DNA of 64,000 nt from BM520 sp964474455 (GTDB taxonomy: Bacteria; Bacteroidota; Bacteroidia; Bacteroidales; BM520): contig CAYYSU010000005.1 of the NCBI GenBank assembly GCA_964474455.1, positions 1 through 64,000 of the forward strand. Reading direction: 5' to 3'. How positions within the stretch are numbered: the first letter of the stretch is position 1; the number at the start of each line of letters is the position of its first letter. A program made the translations under genes and the position numbers. Shown one piece after another: positions 26,106 through 35,450 of the stretch. A model generated the notes under the pieces. It was not told the DNA's origin. It ran no database searches and saw only the letters and a program-made list of their open reading frames with translations.

Positions 26106-29100
26106 CTACATCTCCACAACGGCAATTCGCTGTTTCCCATCCATCTTAATTTGCAAGGGTTTCCTGAACCTTACATGGTTGAAAAACTCCCTCTTCTCAA
26201 TAATACGTTGTTTGTCTAAAGTATCCCATTTGATGTAGCTTTCACTCAGTTCCTGCTCGATACTAAAATAACCTACTTGCATGGTTGTCAGGTTGTGGAA
26301 GAAGTGTGAGCCCGAAGACGCGTCGAGAGGATATGCCTCTAACGATGTTTCCACAATAACTTTAGCGTTACTGATATTTGGCCAATCTACAGGTATACCT
26401 AGATCTCTGTCGCGAGTGCCCCAGCGCCCCGGACCTATTAGTATATATTGCCGACCTTCAGCAACCATCTTGTCATTCAAGACGTTGATCTCTTCTGCCA
26501 TCTCCGGCGTTCTCGATTTGTCAAAACGCTCGATATCAATGTATATCACGTCAGTGATGTGATCGATCTTTCCGTTGCCCATAGCTTTTTCTGTGAAGAG
26601 GAGCGACTTCTCTTCATCTATATCTGCGCGATTAAACTCGTAATCATTGCTAATGCCTAGAAGAGGTTTTATCTGTAGTAGATAGAATGATGATTTATAG
26701 TCGGAATCTTTAGTGAGATCTACAGCAAATTCTATTTCCACAGGAGTGCCCAGTGCTTCTTCCACCAAATTTAGTAACACTTCGACGGTTTTTGCCAATG
26801 GTATATAGTTGTATTTCAGAATATCATCAAAATTCAGAATACGTGCTCCTGGATGTTGTAACCCAGAGATGATGCGCTTGCTTTCAGCATCGTAAACTGA
26901 TGCCAGGTGATTCAACGTTCCATGTCGTTCGGCATCCATAATGCCCATTCGCTTCAATCCGCATGTATCTCCTTCTGGCAGATTAATGTCGCTGTTTTTT
27001 AAATCCAGTGCAAAAAACTCTGTTTGTGAATTCTTGTTTTGATCTTTTGGGCTCCTGGGTTCTATGTCGGGATATTTAGGACTGAAACGATAGCTTTTTC
27101 CGCCATCCATAACGTACTTTCCACATCCCAGTGCAATGATGGCAAAACCTTCCTCGGGTTTCATTTCACACACAGGGTAGTAGTTGTACGACTGCGCAAC
27201 GCCTGAAATATGTGGATAGAATACGTCTTCGAATTTATTTCCTACAAATTCCTGAATCACAACTGCCATTTTTTCCTTTTCAATATTGTATTTTACACTT
27301 TTAGCATACTGTCGTGCCACATCAGAATATACTGAAGCGTAAACTAGTTTTACGGCATCCATAAGTTGTTGCAGACGTACATTATGGTCAGGATGATTGT
27401 TAGGGATGAAGAGAGTCTCAAATATTCCTGCAAAGGGCTGCGTCACGGAGTCTTCAAAGAGTCCGGATGAACGCACTACCAGTGGCGCGTTGATTTTCTT
27501 GAGAATATTTTTCAGTTTAGGTATTAGTGTTTTACTTAGGTTTCCCTCCAGGAACAGTTTTTTTACCTTTCCATAATCTCTTTCATGCATTACCCGTTCT
27601 GCGAGATCATTTCTGTTAAGGAAAAGTTCAAACTCATCCACCCCGATGATGAAGGTCTTGGGCATCCTGATATTGATGTGAGGGATAAGGTGTGAGAAAT
27701 CCAGATTATTGATAAGTGTATTAATAAATGCCAAACCATAACCTTTGCCACCCGGCGAACCTTCCGCCAAACTGATGATATTTGTTTCGTCAATGGTGGC
27801 GTCCTCACTAAAAGGAATGACCATGCCTTTATCCTGTGTATTACGGAATTTATGAATCACATCAATAAGGAAGGATCGAATTTCTGCCGGGCTTTCAAAG
27901 TCTGTAACCTTTTGAGAGTTAAGGATTTTTGCTGTCTGTATTTCACCTCGCGCCATGAGCCACATGGAGAAGTGATTTTTGTTAGCATGATACATCAACG
28001 TTTCATCAGAAATACGTTTTAACTGTATCCCGAACTCCCTGAGTGTCTTGGCAACACCAATCTGACGACCGGTGTGATCACGATATACGAAATCCCCAAA
28101 TCCTAGGTAGGTAGTAATAAAACTTTTTAATTCTCGTTTAAGGGTGTTAGAACTTTTATCAATAAAATAAGCCTGAATAGTCTCTGCAATTTTTGCATCA
28201 TTATGATCTGATGATTGAATTACTATGGGCAGATCGCTTTTTATGCGTTTGGCATAATTGACCAAACGAAATCCGGCATGTTCATCCACATCACCACTGT
28301 ATTTAAACTCCACATCAGAAAACAAACATAAAAGATAATCTTTATAGATATTGATGAAAGACCTGGCTTCTTCATAGTTGGTGACGAGAAGAATTTTTGG
28401 ACGGGCACGAAGTCTTATAGCTTTGTATAACTCATCATTGCTGACATCATCTATCAGTAAGCGAGTCTGTCGCATTACCACATCATATAGCAATGGTAAA
28501 TAACGCGAATAGTATGTAGGATTATCCTCCACAAGAAGCATTACCCGAACGAGGCCGATACGTGTGTCATTATCCACATTCATCCTATCCTCCACGTGCT
28601 TTATCATGGCAAAGAAGATATTTGGCTCACCATTCCATATAAAGACCTTATCAATGTTTTGTGTGATTAATGGTGTTTCTTTTATTAATGGTAGATCTTT
28701 ACTGTTTTTAAGCAGAAGGTAAACGGGAATATAGGTATATTTTGTTTTTATATATTTAGAGATTTCCTGCAACCTGTAATTTTCCGCACCCATCATAATA
28801 ATAACAAGATCAAAGTGTCTCTTTTCCATTTCATCCTTCGCCTCTTTCAGGGTTGACACAGCTGTTATTCTGGGTATGTAAGCCAGATTCCAGGTGTTGT
28901 AATCTCCCAAAACATATTCTGAAAATCGACCCTCCTTGCCAATGCTATAGGCATCATATAGTGTCGATACTAAAAGTATCTCTTTCACTTTGAACGCCAT
29001 AAGGTCATGATAAATATCATGATCGTAATTGTTCTTATTGAGAAATTGTTGAAGTAGGTTTTTTGGTGATTCTTCCTGCTCCGGCACTGATTTGTCGGGG

Positions 29101-29141
29101 AGGTTATCATGCTCTTTTCCGGATATATGATAATTAGGCAT
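26106..29141 (-). CDS. Receiver / PEP-pyruvate-binding hybrid protein, copy 1
   Basis: This 1011-residue soluble protein of unknown role is often auto-labelled phosphoenolpyruvate synthase. Residues about 50-185 look like a degenerate receiver (no phospho-acceptor). Residues about 198-335 form a receiver with the key residues: Glu-Asp 205-206, Asp 276 (FSDVEF), Ser 310-311 and Lys 329. Residues about 455-835 match the PPDK_N ATP-grasp module (GGKGYG 464-469, VRSSGLFEDS 556-565). The phosphohistidine domain (no GGxTSHAAI-like motif) and the PEP-binding TIM barrel are absent. Instead there is a C-terminal segment with ILIGPGRWGTRD (about 900-911). Classical PEP synthase chemistry is thus unlikely. 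A full-length paralogue lies at 45684-48659. The start uses ATG 29141 instead of TTG 29186. Confidence 0.8.
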   Translation of the reverse strand: MPNYHISGKEHDNLPDKSVPEQEESPKNLLQQFLNKNNYDHDIYHDLMAFKVKEILLVSTLYDAYSIGKEGRFSEYVLGDYNTWNLAYIPRITAVSTLKEAKDEMEKRHFDLVIIMMGAENYRLQEISKYIKTKYTYIPVYLLLKNSKDLPLIKETPLITQNIDKVFIWNGEPNIFFAMIKHVEDRMNVDNDTRIGLVRVMLLVEDNPTYYSRYLPLLYDVVMRQTRLLIDDVSNDELYKAIRLRARPKILLVTNYEEARSFINIYKDYLLCLFSDVEFKYSGDVDEHAGFRLVNYAKRIKSDLPIVIQSSDHNDAKIAETIQAYFIDKSSNTLKRELKSFITTYLGFGDFVYRDHTGRQIGVAKTLREFGIQLKRISDETLMYHANKNHFSMWLMARGEIQTAKILNSQKVTDFESPAEIRSFLIDVIHKFRNTQDKGMVIPFSEDATIDETNIISLAEGSPGGKGYGLAFINTLINNLDFSHLIPHINIRMPKTFIIGVDEFELFLNRNDLAERVMHERDYGKVKKLFLEGNLSKTLIPKLKNILKKINAPLVVRSSGLFEDSVTQPFAGIFETLFIPNNHPDHNVRLQQLMDAVKLVYASVYSDVARQYAKSVKYNIEKEKMAVVIQEFVGNKFEDVFYPHISGVAQSYNYYPVCEMKPEEGFAIIALGCGKYVMDGGKSYRFSPKYPDIEPRSPKDQNKNSQTEFFALDLKNSDINLPEGDTCGLKRMGIMDAERHGTLNHLASVYDAESKRIISGLQHPGARILNFDDILKYNYIPLAKTVEVLLNLVEEALGTPVEIEFAVDLTKDSDYKSSFYLLQIKPLLGISNDYEFNRADIDEEKSLLFTEKAMGNGKIDHITDVIYIDIERFDKSRTPEMAEEINVLNDKMVAEGRQYILIGPGRWGTRDRDLGIPVDWPNISNAKVIVETSLEAYPLDASSGSHFFHNLTTMQVGYFSIEQELSESYIKWDTLDKQRIIEKREFFNHVRFRKPLQIKMDGKQRIAVVEM

Positions 29142-29214
29142 ATACGTTATATTTTCTATGCCACAAGATACGAAAAAAGAATCCAAACTATAGCATGATT
29201 TTTTTTCTTAGTAC

Positions 29215-29222
29215 CAAATCTA
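29215..29222 (-). promoter_or_regulatory. Possible -7 promoter box of hybrid copy 1
   Basis: Exact TAGATTTG on the minus strand, 73 bases before the ATG at 29141. The rest of the intergenic stretch to 29363 is AT-rich without further signals. Confidence 0.4.
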
Positions 29223-29363
29223 TAATTCTCCTAAATTCTTATGGTATAGATAACAAAAACACCAAAAAGGTAAAATTATGCCTTATTGTTGCTGATTACC
29301 ATTAGAATGTTTCTATTGATATTCAATGGAAAGAGGGTATTTTTAATCTGCTCTTTTTACCTT

Positions 29364-30386
29364 TTATGAGATGCTCGTAAGGGATGACTTAAAGGCATCT
29401 ATCAGCTTTTGTTTTGTTGCCCATGAGGTAACAAGCCTTACAGAGGAGTGGCTCTCATCAATCCTGCTCCAGATATAGAACGCAAACTCTTTTTCCAGCT
29501 CCGTTATCACCCTATCTGGAAAAATTACGAAGAGCTGATTGGACTCCGGCTCATTGAGGAATGAGTATCCACAATTCCGGATAATTGTGGTAAGTTTTGC
29601 TGCCATTTCATTGGCGTGAGAGGCATTGTGCAGAAATAAATCATTGCGGAACAGCTCGCGAAACTGGATGCCTGTCAATCGGCCTTTGGCCAGCAATGCC
29701 CCACGCTGTTTCATATTAAAACGGAAGTTCTCTTTCAGGGATTCATTATTGATGATGATGGCTTCGCCGATGAGCGCACCATTTTTTGTGCCACCAACAT
29801 AGAAGATATCTGTGTATTTGGTCATATCTTCCGGTTTCAGTGCTTTCCTTGATGTTAATGCTACTCCCAGTCTGGCGCCATCCAGATAGAGATAAAATCC
29901 CAGTTCATCACACACACTTTTTATCGCTTTGATCTCCTCACCGGAATATACTGTTCCCAGCTCCGTAGAGTTGCTGATGAAAACCATACGCGGAAGTACC
30001 ATGTGCTCATCGGTGTGTTGTGATACCACCTGTTTTATTCCTTCAGGAGATATCTTGCCATCGCTACTTTTTACGGTGCTTATGCGATGACCTGTGGCTT
30101 CAATAGCTCCCGCTTCATGGATAAAAATATGACCTGTATCGGCTGCTATCACCGACTCCCAAGGCTTTAGCATGGATGCTATGGAAAGCAGGTTTGCCTG
30201 TGTGCCTCCGGAAACAAAATGTATGTCAGAGTTTTTACATTTGAAAAAATGCTTTAACAAACTCTCCGCCTCCAGTGAATAACGATCCTCACCATATCCC
30301 TCTTCCTGGCTGTTGTTAGTCTCTATAAGAGCTTTCAGAATTTTTGAATGCGCCCCTTCGCTATAATCGTTCTTTAGACTGTACAT
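29364..30386 (-). CDS. Threonine-aldolase-like PLP enzyme (beta-eliminating lyase fold)
   Basis: The 340-residue cytoplasmic protein resembles low-specificity L-threonine aldolases, which split threonine or allo-threonine into glycine and acetaldehyde. Visible features are NSQEEGYGEDRYS near the N-terminus, HFVSGGTQANLLSIA, the PLP-binding Asp region LYLDGARLGVAL and the Schiff-base Lys in FYVGGTKNGALIGEA. The related beta-eliminating lyases share this fold, so the substrate is not certain. The gene is monocistronic with its own promoter, and 148 noncoding bases separate it from the O-antigen ligase gene upstream. Confidence 0.87.
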   Translation of the reverse strand: MYSLKNDYSEGAHSKILKALIETNNSQEEGYGEDRYSLEAESLLKHFFKCKNSDIHFVSGGTQANLLSIASMLKPWESVIAADTGHIFIHEAGAIEATGHRISTVKSSDGKISPEGIKQVVSQHTDEHMVLPRMVFISNSTELGTVYSGEEIKAIKSVCDELGFYLYLDGARLGVALTSRKALKPEDMTKYTDIFYVGGTKNGALIGEAIIINNESLKENFRFNMKQRGALLAKGRLTGIQFRELFRNDLFLHNASHANEMAAKLTTIIRNCGYSFLNEPESNQLFVIFPDRVITELEKEFAFYIWSRIDESHSSVRLVTSWATKQKLIDAFKSSLTSIS

Positions 30387-30399
30387 GATTTGTTTTTTA

Positions 30400-30407
30400 C
30401 AAAAATA
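30400..30407 (-). promoter_or_regulatory. -7 promoter box of the threonine-aldolase-like gene
   Basis: Exact TATTTTTG on the minus strand, 13 bases before the ATG. A TTG at 30430-30432 is a candidate -33 element. Confidence 0.55.
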
Positions 30408-30534
30408 GTTATTACAGGTTAATGTTTTGCAATTCTAAGCTAATGATAAGATAAAAAGTGCTTCCTTTTCCAGTTTTTATGAAGGGAAATGTGTAGCTAT
30501 TCGGTATTAATGGAGAAAAATATATAGTTTATTA

Positions 30535-31836
30535 TTACTGACAGGATCTGTTACGTCTTGCTTTGTATTTAACAACGTATGGACTGCTCTCCAACCAGAA
30601 GATACTATTCCAGAAGGCAAAGGTTACTATGCCTAATCGTCGCTCCAGAATAGACTCGAAGAACATGTGCATACATATTATTATTATAAATGAGAGATAG
30701 ATGTAATTCTTGTTTCGTATTGCGAGCCAGCCGGAAACTGATATTAGCAAAATGAGTATAATTAAACCGGGAAGACCCAGTTCAAGCCATGTCTGGATAT
30801 ATTGATTGTGTGGATTTCTGTACCCATACTCCAGACCATGTTTTTCATAAGACTCTTTAAGATCATCCTGCACATTTCCCGGCCCTACACCAATGTATGG
30901 GTTATCCAAAATAAGATCCACAGCAGCCTGCCATCCTAACAACCTGGAATTAGTACTTGTATATTTGCTCTCATCGGTCTGGTTTTCGGAAGTTAGTTCC
31001 GTTAAAGAATCTGACAGATAAATAAACCGATTTGCCGTAAAAGAAAATAATATTGGAATTATGAGTATCGATACAAAGGTTAATAAAAGCAGTGTGATTC
31101 CTTTGTAATATAGTTTTCTGTAGAAGGCTCTTAAGGTATAGAGTAGTAAAATAACTGTTTGTATTATAATGCCTGCCTTAGAAGAGAGTAAGGTGTTGAA
31201 TATTAATAACCATGTGATACCAATGAATATAATAACAGCTATGGGGCCTGTATATCGGAAAACCTTCATATACGTTCTGCCATCCAATAATATTGCTATG
31301 GCAAAAACAACAAAAATTGACATATATGAAGGATGAATACCGTCGCCAAGATTAATGTAATAGAATTCTGTGTTATCACCTGTTTTGAAAAACCTTATGC
31401 CAGCTAACAAAAAGAGAAGTAATGTGGAAATTACAGTACCTGCAACAGAGATGTTGAGGATAGTGTTTATCTGCCGGGAGTAATCCTTCCCGGAAGATAG
31501 CATTGTGAGCATTAAGGGGAATACGAGAATTGCCGTGAACTGATCCATCTGAGAATAGACAGCATCTTTATTATTAGCAGTAAAAAGATGGAAAAATGTA
31601 AGAATAAACAGTGAAATCCCCAGGATTGTAATTGTGCGCATTTCATTGCGTCGCTGGTTAAGTTGCTTCCTGTTTAAAGCAGTATATGTAATAAATATCG
31701 CTAATACAACATAGGTAAGGACATCACTGACAGAGCTAAAAAGAGGAATAAAAAATGCTATAGCCGCAAAAACAGGAAACAGATATTTCTCCGGTGTATT
31801 TTTGATTTTAAATAGAACTTTCTCCGCCCTTGACAT
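30535..31836 (-). CDS. O-antigen ligase / polymerase-like membrane protein (Wzy_C family)
   Basis: This 433-residue polytopic inner-membrane protein has about 10-12 hydrophobic segments. The family hallmark is a large periplasmic loop followed by NPHNQYIQTWLELGLPGLI (about residue 340), preceded by the loop motif PYIGVGPGNVQ. Such proteins attach O-antigen to lipid A core or polymerise surface glycans (WaaL/Wzy-type). The two functions cannot be told apart by sequence. It is the last gene after gldF, gldG and the DUF4340 gene, 6 bases from the latter, an unexpected operon partner. No glycan synthesis cluster is next to it. Confidence 0.83.
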   Translation of the reverse strand: MSRAEKVLFKIKNTPEKYLFPVFAAIAFFIPLFSSVSDVLTYVVLAIFITYTALNRKQLNQRRNEMRTITILGISLFILTFFHLFTANNKDAVYSQMDQFTAILVFPLMLTMLSSGKDYSRQINTILNISVAGTVISTLLLFLLAGIRFFKTGDNTEFYYINLGDGIHPSYMSIFVVFAIAILLDGRTYMKVFRYTGPIAVIIFIGITWLLIFNTLLSSKAGIIIQTVILLLYTLRAFYRKLYYKGITLLLLTFVSILIIPILFSFTANRFIYLSDSLTELTSENQTDESKYTSTNSRLLGWQAAVDLILDNPYIGVGPGNVQDDLKESYEKHGLEYGYRNPHNQYIQTWLELGLPGLIILILLISVSGWLAIRNKNYIYLSFIIIICMHMFFESILERRLGIVTFAFWNSIFWLESSPYVVKYKARRNRSCQ

Positions 31837-31842
31837 TAAAAT

Positions 31843-32886
31843 CTATTTTTTGAAGTACGAAAGCTTGCGTGATATTTTGTCAAAAACAAAATACTGTATT
31901 AAAAGAAGATAGGGTTCGTTATTTTTAACAGCATACATCCTGTCAATATCGTATGGAATATCTACACCAATATACTCCGTCTGGCCATCAAGCGCAGGCC
32001 TGCGGAATGTTTTTAAATGTGTTGATTCTCCATTTTTCCCCGTTAAAGTCATTAGGAAAAATGGATCCTGATTGATGATTGAATCGGTTTCATGAATTGA
32101 AAAGTGAGTGAGAAACGCTTCAAAGTTGATGTCATCGAATGAAGTCATAACATCAAGAATTCTCTCAGGATGAATATTCTCTACCCTCTCACCGGTAAAG
32201 AGTGATTTAACTTCGAAATCACGATCATTGATATTGGTAATAATATATGACTCTTCAGGTTCTGAAGGGAATTCTACTTGTAAGGATGCGATTTGAGGTA
32301 ACCGTTTTTTGAAGATGATATGCTCTCTCCAGTCAATCTCTCTGGCATGATATCTTGAAGAGATAAAACCTCTGAAACCGGGAATATATGTTATGTATGG
32401 ATTTTCAACTCCCTCCATTAACATGTATGTTCCAAGGTTATCCTGGGTGTGCGTTCCTACATAGTATGTCTTTGTCAATTTTTCGCGCGGAAAGAGCTTT
32501 AAAGAACCCAACGAGATACGATTTACAATTTGATATACCTCTACCTTTGTGGCACCGGAAGCGAGAAGCCTGATAATATTATTTCTGGCCGCATTTGATA
32601 CGGGCTCCATAATATTAATATTTTGCATGGTCTTAAGCAGCATGCGCACATTATCTTCATGAGCTACGTACTTGCCGTTTAACTCCCAATATCCTGGCTT
32701 CTTTACCAGCTCAACAGTGCGATCCTGTTTGTCAGCAAGAAAAATTCTTGTTACAGTTGCGGTATCTGCTATGGCAAAATCAGTCTCTTTTTTGTTTAAA
32801 GAACTGCTGCTGTTGGTTAAGAACACTCCAATGGCCAAAATGATCAGTGCGACAATACCAATAATATAAATATTCTTCTTCTTCAT
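31843..32886 (-). CDS. DUF4340-like protein following gldG
   Basis: The 347-residue protein has a single N-terminal membrane anchor (about residues 5-23). A large extracytoplasmic region follows, with repeated VELVKKPGYWELNGKYV-type strands (about 55-72) that are typical of the DUF4340 family. DUF4340 genes commonly follow GldG-type genes, and their products are thought to work with this ABC system, although no biochemical role is known to me. It lies 5 bases after gldG and 6 bases before the O-antigen-ligase-like gene, so all four genes are probably one operon driven from the gldF promoter. Confidence 0.8.
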   Translation of the reverse strand: MKKKNIYIIGIVALIILAIGVFLTNSSSSLNKKETDFAIADTATVTRIFLADKQDRTVELVKKPGYWELNGKYVAHEDNVRMLLKTMQNINIMEPVSNAARNNIIRLLASGATKVEVYQIVNRISLGSLKLFPREKLTKTYYVGTHTQDNLGTYMLMEGVENPYITYIPGFRGFISSRYHAREIDWREHIIFKKRLPQIASLQVEFPSEPEESYIITNINDRDFEVKSLFTGERVENIHPERILDVMTSFDDINFEAFLTHFSIHETDSIINQDPFFLMTLTGKNGESTHLKTFRRPALDGQTEYIGVDIPYDIDRMYAVKNNEPYLLLIQYFVFDKISRKLSYFKK

Positions 32887-32891
32887 GTTTT

Positions 32892-34628
32892 TTATCTGCT
32901 ATATTTTCTTTTTCTTATCATAATTTTCAAAATCCCCGGAATCAGAATTAATAGTACCGGTAGTATAACGTTGATAATTTGAATTGTTGTCTTTGATTCT
33001 TTTATACGTGTTCTGTCAAGAAGCCTGAGTTTTATATCGCGTGAACGGACATTAATAAGCCCCGAGTCATCACACAGATAATTTATTGCATTGAGAATAA
33101 AGTCTCCGTTTCCAAAGCTCTGTCCTGTGTATTGGTCATATCCTGTAGGCAGTGGCATTCCATCCGACGAACGGAACTGATTCTTAAGGAGATCGCCATC
33201 AGAAACAAAAATCATCGATGTGGGCACACTCTCTTCTTTAAAATCAATGAGGCTAGAAGTCATGATTTCCGGCGTAAGGCGGTTTGTGTACAGAGAGGAG
33301 AACGTTCCTTCCATAAGAATGGCTACAGGTACCGGTTGGTGGCTGAAAAGCCTGGCATCAGGCTCTTCCCGTAACATTTCAAGACTGATATACACCGGAG
33401 AATTTGCCAGACGGCTGTATTCTGAGGTCTGTAATAATACCGTTGGCTTAATGCCATCAACCTCGATCGTATCTATTGGACTGACGAATTCTGTTCTGAT
33501 AACATTAAGGTTCTTCGCGATGGGGTGTTGTGTCTGTGGAGTAAGAACAGGGAAATAATACCAGTTTAGAAATTCTACCTGAGGCTGTCCGCCAACGTTA
33601 CCAGTGGTGATGGGTATAGGCATGCAGGAGAGATCCATCACAAGCTTTTTGTCGAAACGAACCCCATATCGGAAGAACATGTCATCCAGATTTAACTCAG
33701 CTGGAAGTCCTATGGTGTTGCCAGTGAATGCCAATGAATCTATATCCGTGAGGATTGGGTCAATAAGCCATAATATCTTGCCGCCACGCATAATGTATTG
33801 GTCGAGGATAAACTTATCCTTTTCACTAAAGGCTGTATCCGGGCGGGCGATAATGAGTGCTTTATATTTGTTTTTTACAATAATCCCCAGGCTGTCACTC
33901 TCCACCCTCTCTGTAATATTACTGATCTGACCATCAATGGTGACTCTCTCCACCTGATAATACTCTGAAAGAGCTGTGCCAATATCCCAGGTCTTATTAC
34001 TTGCAAGCTCACCATGACCTTCTATAAACGCTATTGCCGGTTTACGGATTTCAATAAGTCGCGCAATAACGCTGGAAATATTGTACTCCAGATTTTGAAT
34101 AGAGTTATTTAATGATTCATCCGGGTTGACATTCATCTGCGATTGTAGCAAATGTAGAGGTATCTCTTTTTGATGATATGAGACAATAGCTCCGGGGAAG
34201 ATAATCTTTTGTGTGCTTCCGCTCTCTTCTCTAACATGAAGATCCGTGGGACTCAGTCCTTTACGCACCAATTCATCATATACCGCATTTACATTGTTGC
34301 CAATGGTTGTGGGGTCGATGAATTCAAATTGGATATTCCTGTTAACAGCATTAAACTGCCGGAGTATTTCTCTTGTTTCATTTCTTAAACGTTTGAATCC
34401 TGCTGGAAAATCACCTTCCAGGTAGATTTTAAAAAATACAATGTCTTCAAGATCTTCTATCATCTCCACCGTAGCCTCAGAAAGAGTATATCTCTTTTCA
34501 GCTGTCAGGTCAGCACGCCCATAAAATCTTGATCCAATTATATTTATAAGGATTATTACAACCACTCCTGCTGCAAATATGAGGAGGCTGCTTTCTCTTT
34601 TTCCTTTTCGATTATTTCCCTTTTTCAT
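32892..34628 (-). CDS. gldG: Gliding-associated ABC transporter substrate-binding subunit GldG
   Basis: This 578-residue protein has an N-terminal membrane anchor (about 14-32). Large extracytoplasmic ABC-type uncharacterised domains follow (LTAEKRYTLSEATVEMIEDL, then AFIEGHGELAS and GGKILWLIDP). A C-terminal membrane helix (about 550-570) is followed by a basic tail. This layout is that of GldG. In Flavobacterium, GldA, GldF and GldG form an ABC transporter required for gliding, but gldFG homologues also occur in non-gliding Bacteroidota, so motility cannot be assumed. It lies 18 bases after gldF. The ATPase gldA is not in the window. Confidence 0.9.
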   Translation of the reverse strand: MKKGNNRKGKRESSLLIFAAGVVVIILINIIGSRFYGRADLTAEKRYTLSEATVEMIEDLEDIVFFKIYLEGDFPAGFKRLRNETREILRQFNAVNRNIQFEFIDPTTIGNNVNAVYDELVRKGLSPTDLHVREESGSTQKIIFPGAIVSYHQKEIPLHLLQSQMNVNPDESLNNSIQNLEYNISSVIARLIEIRKPAIAFIEGHGELASNKTWDIGTALSEYYQVERVTIDGQISNITERVESDSLGIIVKNKYKALIIARPDTAFSEKDKFILDQYIMRGGKILWLIDPILTDIDSLAFTGNTIGLPAELNLDDMFFRYGVRFDKKLVMDLSCMPIPITTGNVGGQPQVEFLNWYYFPVLTPQTQHPIAKNLNVIRTEFVSPIDTIEVDGIKPTVLLQTSEYSRLANSPVYISLEMLREEPDARLFSHQPVPVAILMEGTFSSLYTNRLTPEIMTSSLIDFKEESVPTSMIFVSDGDLLKNQFRSSDGMPLPTGYDQYTGQSFGNGDFILNAINYLCDDSGLINVRSRDIKLRLLDRTRIKESKTTIQIINVILPVLLILIPGILKIMIRKRKYSR

Positions 34629-34646
34629 AATGCCTTCTCTAAACTG

Positions 34647-35378
34647 TTACCACTTTCTGCGTTCCATTACCAGTTTGGTGAGCATCAGGAATAGTGCAAT
34701 GACACTCAGAAAATAGATCACATCTCTTGTGTCTATAACGCCTCTACTTATGGATGCATAGTGCGACTGTATTCCCAGAGAACGCACCAACAGATCCATA
34801 GAACCAAATAATGACAGGGTGTAGATAAATTCAAAACCCACATACATTAGCCCACAAAAAAATACTGCCAGAATGAAAGATATTACCTGGCTGTCGCTCA
34901 AGGAGCTGGCAAAAATACCAATTGAAACAAATGTTGCTCCTAAGAATAGTAACCCGATGTAGGAGCCCCATGCTGCGCCGGAATCCAGATTGCCTGGAGG
35001 TAATCCCAGGAGATATACTGAAATGTAATATACCAGCGTTGGGATTAATGCTATCACAACGAGTATTAATCCTGACAGGAATTTTGCGCCAAGAATTTGA
35101 TAATCAGTGAGTGGCTTGGTGTACAGCAGCTCCATGGTTCCCGACTTGCGCTCATCGGCGAAGGATCGCATGGTTACCGCCGGAATCAGAAATAAAAATA
35201 CCCACGGAGCGATAACGAACAGCCCGTTGATACTGGCATAACCATAATCCGGAATATTGAATTCTACAGGAAATACCCACAAAAAAAGCCCGGTAATAAC
35301 CAAGAAGACCACCAGAACGATATATCCAATCAGAGAGTTAAGAAAACTGTTAATCTCTTTCTTAAAAAGTGTATACAT
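34647..35378 (-). CDS. gldF: Gliding-associated ABC transporter permease GldF
   Basis: The 243-residue integral membrane protein has six hydrophobic segments. The family-typical opening is FKKEINSFLNSLIGYIVL, and the cytoplasmic coupling region is TMRSFADERKSGTMELLYTKPL (shortened here to its core MRSFADERKSGT). It is the permease partner of GldG and first gene of the four-gene operon. The promoter box lies 19 bases upstream and is embedded in a palindrome (35399-35413). Confidence 0.9.
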   Translation of the reverse strand: MYTLFKKEINSFLNSLIGYIVLVVFLVITGLFLWVFPVEFNIPDYGYASINGLFVIAPWVFLFLIPAVTMRSFADERKSGTMELLYTKPLTDYQILGAKFLSGLILVVIALIPTLVYYISVYLLGLPPGNLDSGAAWGSYIGLLFLGATFVSIGIFASSLSDSQVISFILAVFFCGLMYVGFEFIYTLSLFGSMDLLVRSLGIQSHYASISRGVIDTRDVIYFLSVIALFLMLTKLVMERRKW

Positions 35379-35397
35379 ATGAATACTGTTTCTACGG

Positions 35398-35405
35398 CAA
35401 AAGTA
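35398..35405 (-). promoter_or_regulatory. -7 promoter box of the gldF operon
   Basis: Exact TACTTTTG on the minus strand, 19 bases before the gldF ATG. It overlaps a 7-bp inverted repeat (AAAAGTA-a-TACTTTT, 35399-35413) that could act as an operator. Confidence 0.5.
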
Positions 35406-35450
35406 ATACTTTTCCGTGGAGAGGGAAATAAAGGATGAAAATTGACTTAT

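Noticed and set aside
29265..29365. An 11-base inverted repeat (AAAAGGTAAAA / TTTTACCTTTT) around the gene-poor stretch at 29265-29275 and 29355-29365
   Set aside because: Both arms are of low complexity in an AT-rich region and the second enters the end of a gene. It is probably coincidental.
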